A DNA stretch of 64,000 nucleotides, taken from contig JAZGTN010000025.1 of NCBI GenBank assembly GCA_037783415.1, positions 1,116,001-1,180,000 on the forward strand. Reading direction: 5' to 3'. The notes under the pieces were generated by a model, which worked only from the letters and a program-made list of their open reading frames with translations, was not told where the DNA came from and searched no databases. Within the stretch, counting starts at the first letter, position 1. Each line of letters begins with the position of its first letter. A program made the translations under genes and the position numbers. The DNA comes from Leptasterias polaris (taxonomy: Eukaryota; Echinodermata; Asteroidea; Forcipulatida; Asteriidae). Of this stretch, positions 59,508-64,000 are shown piece by piece.

Positions 59508-60044
59508 GCCGTGTTCGCATTGGATTAATGTTTTACCGAGACAGTGGTTAACATTCCAAAAGGGGAAACTTACCAGCGTCCGCACTTGGATTAATGACGT
59601 GGGTAAACTAACCGACACGATCGGTAAATCTATACCGACTAACTTAAGACAAACACATAAGGGCGCTATCGCAGTGACCTTTGACCGGGGTGCATGACAG
59701 CGAGAATGCAATGAATGCAACCGAGCTTCCGTCCGTGTAAACAATTGCGTGTGTACGACGTGTCACCACACGATCACGTGGCGTGGCGGGTAGATCGGGG
59801 GACCGGATGTGGCTTTTTACCGGGACGGCTTTTACCCTGATCGCGTCCGCACTGGACTTTACGGCTCGGTTAAACTGACCTGGTCAATTTAACCGGGCAG
59901 ACGTGGGTCGGTTAAACTACCCATTCGGGTCGGGTAAGTTACCTGGGAGGGAAACTTCCTGGGCTGTTCGCATTGGACTTAAAATGGTTAAGTTACCCAT
60001 TTGCTCGGTTAGTTTACCCAAATTAAGTCCAATGCGAACAGGGC
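59508..60044. mobile_element. 537-bp hAT-like MITE, TGTTCGCATTGGA ends
   Basis: GCCGTGTTCGCATTGGATTA at the left, inverse TTAAGTCCAATGCGAACAGG at the right. Subterminal blocks CCGACACGATCGG, GGTTAAACTGACC and GGTCGGTTAAACTACCC repeat inside. Flanks CTATAGC and CTTTAGC nearly agree. Organisation parallels the 18612..19870 element. Confidence 0.62.
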
Positions 60045-60051
60045 TTTAGCT

Positions 60052-60264
60052 TTAAGTGTAAGTGCAAGTTCTTTAATATGTACATCATGCAACACACAGG
60101 ACCAAATGCTCTACAATCCATCCGAAGGACAAGGCAATAATGGTTAAGCGTCTTGCTTAAAAGGACACAAGTGCCAAGAACAGGCGGGAGTCGAACCCTT
60201 GCTCTGCTGATCAGAAACACCCGAACTTGAGTCCAGTGTGCTTGATTGCTTGGCCACGACACGC
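60052..60264 (-). mobile_element. tRNA-derived SINE, partial
   Basis: Antisense head (GGCGTGTCGTGGCCAAGCAA, GGGTTCGACTCCCGCC) starts at 60264; the body is short and lacks the (ATT)n tail. It abuts the right end of the 59508 element. Confidence 0.6.
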
Positions 60265-60469
60265 CAAATGGGAATTTTAATGACCAATGATTCAGGCAAC
60301 TTTAGTTGGTCAACAGCAACAACTAGATGAAAGGTGCTACATGTAGCCACAGCGATCTCCCGTAACAGTGGTCGGCGGGCCAAATGCCAGTTAAAACAAC
60401 AGAAGACCAGTCAAAGTTCTCTCCAAGTGGTTCAGCTGGCTAGGTTAGTGCTGAAAAGAATCCCTATTT

Positions 60470-60474
60470 AATAT

Positions 60475-60509
<35 letters not shown>

Positions 60510-60751
60510 TTAACCAAATCCAACAGCGATCAAGTCGCCAATAACAGGATGGTATAGAGTGAAGAGAAGACAATGAAGGAAGTTTCAGTTTTAGATGTGG
60601 GAGGAAAACCCCAGAGAATTATTCCAGGGAAAACCCACGCGATCAGGCAGGGACTGAAAACCCAATCCACATAGTGCCCCAGGTGGGATTCGAACCGGGG
60701 TCCCATAGGTGGAAGGCGAGGCAAGATACCACTACACCAACCTGACCGCCC
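60470..60751 (-). mobile_element. Second tRNA-derived SINE family, (TAAA)n tail
   Basis: On the minus strand the head reads GGCGGTCAGGTTGGTGTAGT GGTATC (A box) and CCCCGGTTCGAATCCCACCT (B box). The body follows and an (AAAT)n tail (60470..60512 on +). The head differs from the Leu-like SINEs, so this is an independent family. Confidence 0.72.
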
Positions 60752-60959
60752 AAATATAAAGTATGGACTAGTAAAAAAGCTGGCAGACTAGTGAAATGAC
60801 AAGCTAACTGGTCCTGCCTGCTGGCTAGTCACTAAACAAATAAAGGACAACTGTCATTTTCAATATTTAATGAAACAGCTGAGAAACCAGAACTGAGGAA
60901 ATGTGGCATAAATTTTCTCCGTTCACTTTAAACACAGAATCAGTCACCGTGACAATTCA

Positions 60960-61070
60960 TCTATATAATTAAAATCGGTGCCAAGTTCCACCCCGCGGCG
61001 CTGCGAGATCCGACCGTCCGCTTGCGCACGGTGACCTCGCCCCCTCGAGGACGAGGTTGCGCTCTGGGCT
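60960..61070 (+). other. Possible Helitron-type 5' end with GC-rich leader
   Basis: TCTATATAATTAAAATCGG after an A resembles the TC...TATATAAAA 5' ends of Helitrons. The next ~80 bp are GC-rich (CGGCGCTGCGAGATCCGACC). A hairpin ACCCGCGTCGGGT is at 61914..61926 but no CTAG terminus follows at the expected place. Weak. Confidence 0.25.
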
Positions 61071-61141
61071 GCCATCTTTTTTATTGGGTCGCCATCTTTT
61101 TTATTGGGTCGCCATCTTTTTTATTGGGTCGCCATCTTTTT
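61071..61141. repeat. 20-bp tandem repeat
   Basis: About 3.5 exact units of GCCATCTTTTTTATTGGGTC, immediately before the 383-bp duplication. Confidence 0.88.
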
Positions 61142-61872
61142 TTTCTCACGTGTGATGACTTCTCACCAGTGATTGGTCCGTTATTTCCTCGGTCTTGGGT
61201 GTTCACCATAATTTCCCAGCTCTCTCGACAAGATTGTGTTAATGTTGTTTGTCTTCAGAAGATATTTGTTGCACGTTTTGTGGGTTTATAAATGGTATTA
61301 AATAATTTTTCAATAAATATCTACTGCATTTTGTGTCACCAAAAGTCCACGGTTTTAACGACACATGAGTCTTTTCAGTGAACAATCAGAAGTAGTGTTG
61401 CATGACTAAGATAATTTCTCACATGAATGCTCTGTCGCAATAAACAGTTTGCATGCTGTGTTAACCGGTGCCCTCATTTTCCATCGAACAATGCTTTAGA
61501 AAGAGAGTGTGTACCACCGACGATTTTCTCACGTGTGATTATTTCTCACGTTTGATTGGTCCGTTATTACCTCGGTCTTGGGTGTTCGCCACAATTTCCC
61601 AGCTCTCTCGAAAAGATTGTTTTAATGTTGTTTGTCTTCAGAAGATATTTGTTGCACGTTTTGTGGGTTGAATGTTATTAAATAATTTATCAATAAATAT
61701 CTACTGCATTTTGTGTCACCAAAAGTCCACGGTTTTAACGACCCGTGAGTCTTTTCAGTGAACAATCAGAAGTAGTGTTGCATGACTATGGTAATTTCTC
61801 AAGGATGCACGCAATAAACAATTTGCATGTTGGGATAACTGGTGCCCTTATTTTCGATCGAACAACGCTATG
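61141..61872. repeat. Tandem duplication, period 383 bp
   Basis: TTTTCTCACGTGTGATGACT at 61141 and TTTTCTCACGTGTGATTATT at 61524. The copies stay alike (CGGTCTTGGGTGTTC, AGAAGATATTTGTTGCACGT, GTCACCAAAAGTCCACGGTT) to TTCNATCGAACAANGCT at both ends. About 90% similar by eye. No convincing coding frame. Confidence 0.75.
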
Positions 61873-63010
61873 TTCCGACGTCTACCCGCGATTGTGTGCA
61901 ACGGCAGCCGGATACCCGCGTCGGGTCGGCCCTTGCATGTTTCATACCCGTCAGGCATGGTTTTGGGGTTGCGCCGGGGTTAGTCTGTAGCGGAGCTTGC
62001 GTGAGGGTCAGATGATTTGTGGGTGTTGATTTTTGGATAAATTTGGCATATTCAAAACATAAATTGGGGGGTTTTGCCAGTCTTAAAATTTGCGTTCGCT
62101 ATTGCATTTGTGCATTCTGGGAAGTTTCGCTTGCCGGACACCGCTTACTGGGTTGGCACTGGTGTTCCAACGTCTCCCCGCGCCTATGTGCAACGGCATA
62201 CTATTATAGCGAGATGACTTATTTAAAATGCAGCTCAAAGGGGGTGGGGGGGTGGGTGGGGGGGAGGGGGTAATCCTAATTTCTACAGATACTGCATATT
62301 TTCTGTTAATGATGCTTTGTCTTCTTCCAGCTCATTTCATTTTATTGGGCAGATGTGACCTCCTATGTCCCCTTTATAAATTTTCCTTATATTATTTCTT
62401 TCATAAATTGATTGCTTACGTTAGGCCTACTCATTGACTGAATAACAACATAATATTCACAAAGACAAGCATTGTCGAATATTAGTCGTTACCTGCATTT
62501 AGTGGTATGTAGGCCTAAATACAACCAATAATTTCCGAGCCATAAAGAAATAAAGAAACAAGGCATAAAGAAAGCAAGAAATAACGACACAATGAAATAA
62601 AGGGAAAATGGACAAAAATAAAGCCTCCTCCAAACAAGCATATAAATCAAGAAATCAAAGACAGACAGAAAGGAACAAATAAAGGAAAACGAAAACACAC
62701 AAATCATTTTTATTTTATTTTCGTTTCCTATTTAAATCTTTAGACGTACGATGAATAAAATTTGAACAACAGGGTCTGTCAAGACAAAAACAAGTTTACA
62801 AAACTGTCATCAACAAAATGTGCAAAATCACACCCCTGTAATACTTAACATTATTATTGTATTATCAACCATTTACAAAATCTAGAAGAACGAAATACGG
62901 AAACAAACACATCCACACCCGAAATAATTTAAAAACACAGAAATAGTGACATAGAAACATCGAAATCAAATGTAACATAGTGACATAAAAACATTACAAA
63001 ATAAACGTCA
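61873..63010. other. Non-coding stretch
   Basis: A 40-bp echo GTTCCRACGTCTMCCCGCG ... TGTGCAACGGCA occurs at 61871 and 62164. After 62520 comes A-rich sequence with many AAGAAATAAAG-like units (62540..62700, continuing at 63400..63660), a degenerate simple repeat. Confidence 0.4.
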
Positions 63011-63015
63011 ATAGA

Positions 63016-63385
63016 TAATAATAATAATAATAATAGCAACATTTATAATGTGCACGTATCCACCCCAAGGGATGCTCAAGGCACCTAACAAGGTATTATT
63101 ACCCCTGGTCACTGGGCCATTTATTTCATTCCTTAAACCATCTCAGCTCCCTGGGGAGTATACAGCCTGTGCTGCAATATATGCGCTACTAGGCTAAATC
63201 AATCACAAGAACCATCTCTGCCCTCACAGGTACCCATTTTACCCCTGGGTGGAGAGAAGCAATTATAGTTAAGTGTCTTGCTCAGGGACACAAGTGTCAC
63301 GACCGGGACTCGAACCCACACTCTGCTGAACAGAAACACCAGAGCTTGAGTTCGGTGCTCTTAACCGCTCGGCCACGAAACATCA
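63016..63385 (-). mobile_element. tRNA-Leu-like SINE, complete copy, (AAT)n tail
   Basis: The head at 63385 reads TTTCGTGGCCGAGCGGTTAA ... GTGGGTTCGAGTCCCGGTCG, with good A and B boxes. The body matches 31919..32281 (CCCAGGGGTAAAATGGGTAC, GTATACTCCCCAGGGAGCTG). The 3' part (GCCTTGAGCATCCCTTGGGG, TGGATACGTGCACATTATAA) matches the LINE tail at 23990..24060 instead of the 31919 copy. Confidence 0.8.
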
Positions 63386-64000
63386 GAGATAAATAATAGG
63401 CCCCCTGCAACTAAGGAAATAACGAAACTAAGACATAAACAAAATAAACAAATAAAAAGACAAACAGACCACTGAGTCAGAAAAACACATAGGCCTAATT
63501 ACAGAAACAATGAAATAGAATACTGAGAAAATACAAAGTTCACCACGGGCAAACACGGATATTCAGAAAGAGAAAATATAGAAACAAAGACACATTTAAG
63601 AAATAAAGAGATAGAGACACAAAGAAATCCAGAAATAAAGAAAAAAGGAAATCAAGTATTATACATAAATTCAAACATTTTACAAATTTTAGGAGCACAG
63701 AAGCATATATTTCATGGATTACTCAGGCCTTTGTTGGATATTCAAAAAGTCTTGATATATCTAAAAACCTACATTATCATGCCAACCATGCATCATTGCC
63801 TTTTTATATCCTTCCCAAATATTAAAACACACCCCCAACTTATGCTTCGTAGTCGAGAAAAGGGGCGAAAAGGGTGAGGGAAGGCGACGTGTCGCCTTCG
63901 ACCGCACTCAACACCTTTTGCATGCTCAACATTTTTTTATCATTAGGACATAACTACATTGCGTACAGTTGCGTACAGATTTTAAATATCTTTACCAAAC

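Noticed and set aside
31919..63385. Functional tRNA genes at the SINE heads
   Set aside because: Acceptor-stem pairing is imperfect, and the heads continue into SINE bodies with (ATT)n or (TAAA)n tails, so these are tRNA-derived retroposons.

Overview
This is animal nuclear DNA. It is AT-rich (with long A/T-rich stretches and poly-C/poly-G runs), and the genes are split into short GT-AG exons separated by kilobase introns. Roughly half of what can be explained is mobile-element debris. The gene content, the tRNA-Leu-like SINEs with (ATT)n tails and the very common hairpin repeat GGGCCCAATTTCATAGAGCT all suit a marine invertebrate deuterostome. An echinoderm (sea star or relative) is my best guess. 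That is inference from memory, not a search result.

Three genes can be followed. (1) A complete-looking three-exon + strand gene at 3891..5341 encodes a 235-residue protein: an acidic N-terminus followed by a free-standing P2RX7_C ('ballast') zinc-cysteine domain with no channel part. It is flanked by short inverted repeats at matching spacing, so it may ride on, or be trapped in, a mobile element. (2) Four phase-consistent minus-strand exons (13200 down to 8214) belong to an unidentified cysteine-containing, probably lumenal or secreted protein. Two weaker candidate upstream exons lie at 33161..33111 and near 35143..35051. (3) The best-supported gene is the C-terminal 450 codons of a GALNT1/13-type polypeptide N-acetylgalactosaminyltransferase on the minus strand (exons from 50251 to the stop at 40251). 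It carries the complete GT-A catalytic core and a three-repeat ricin-B lectin domain. Its N-terminal exons were not found and should lie beyond the right edge.

The rest is mostly repeats. 1-10 kb: two direct copies of a ~0.7 kb inverted-repeat element flank the P2RX7_C gene, and a decayed ~120-140 bp tandem repeat lies at 2.3-2.8 kb. 11-20 kb: a 1.5 kb element with TACCGTAAT ends, a GGGCCC hairpin nested in a SINE, and a 1.26 kb element with CGCGTTTACAC ends. 20.5-25.6 kb: the most striking structure is a 5.1 kb element with ~700 bp terminal inverted repeats built from many small A/T palindromes. It holds a possible spliced gene of unknown family, a nested 158 bp MITE and a CR1/L2-like LINE tail. 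26.1-26.9 kb: a TTAA-flanked piggyBac-like relic. 27-40 kb: largely unannotatable A/T-rich DNA with one full SINE (31.9 kb) and a 45-bp near-perfect palindrome (34.8 kb). 40-50 kb: GALNT exons with hairpin repeats, an RTE-like reverse-transcriptase fragment and decayed tandem copies of one GALNT exon. 50-64 kb: a 50-bp minisatellite of about 18 units, further MITEs and SINEs, a 383-bp tandem duplication and a possible Helitron-type 5' end.

No bacterial features, CRISPR arrays, rRNA or convincing functional tRNA genes were seen.
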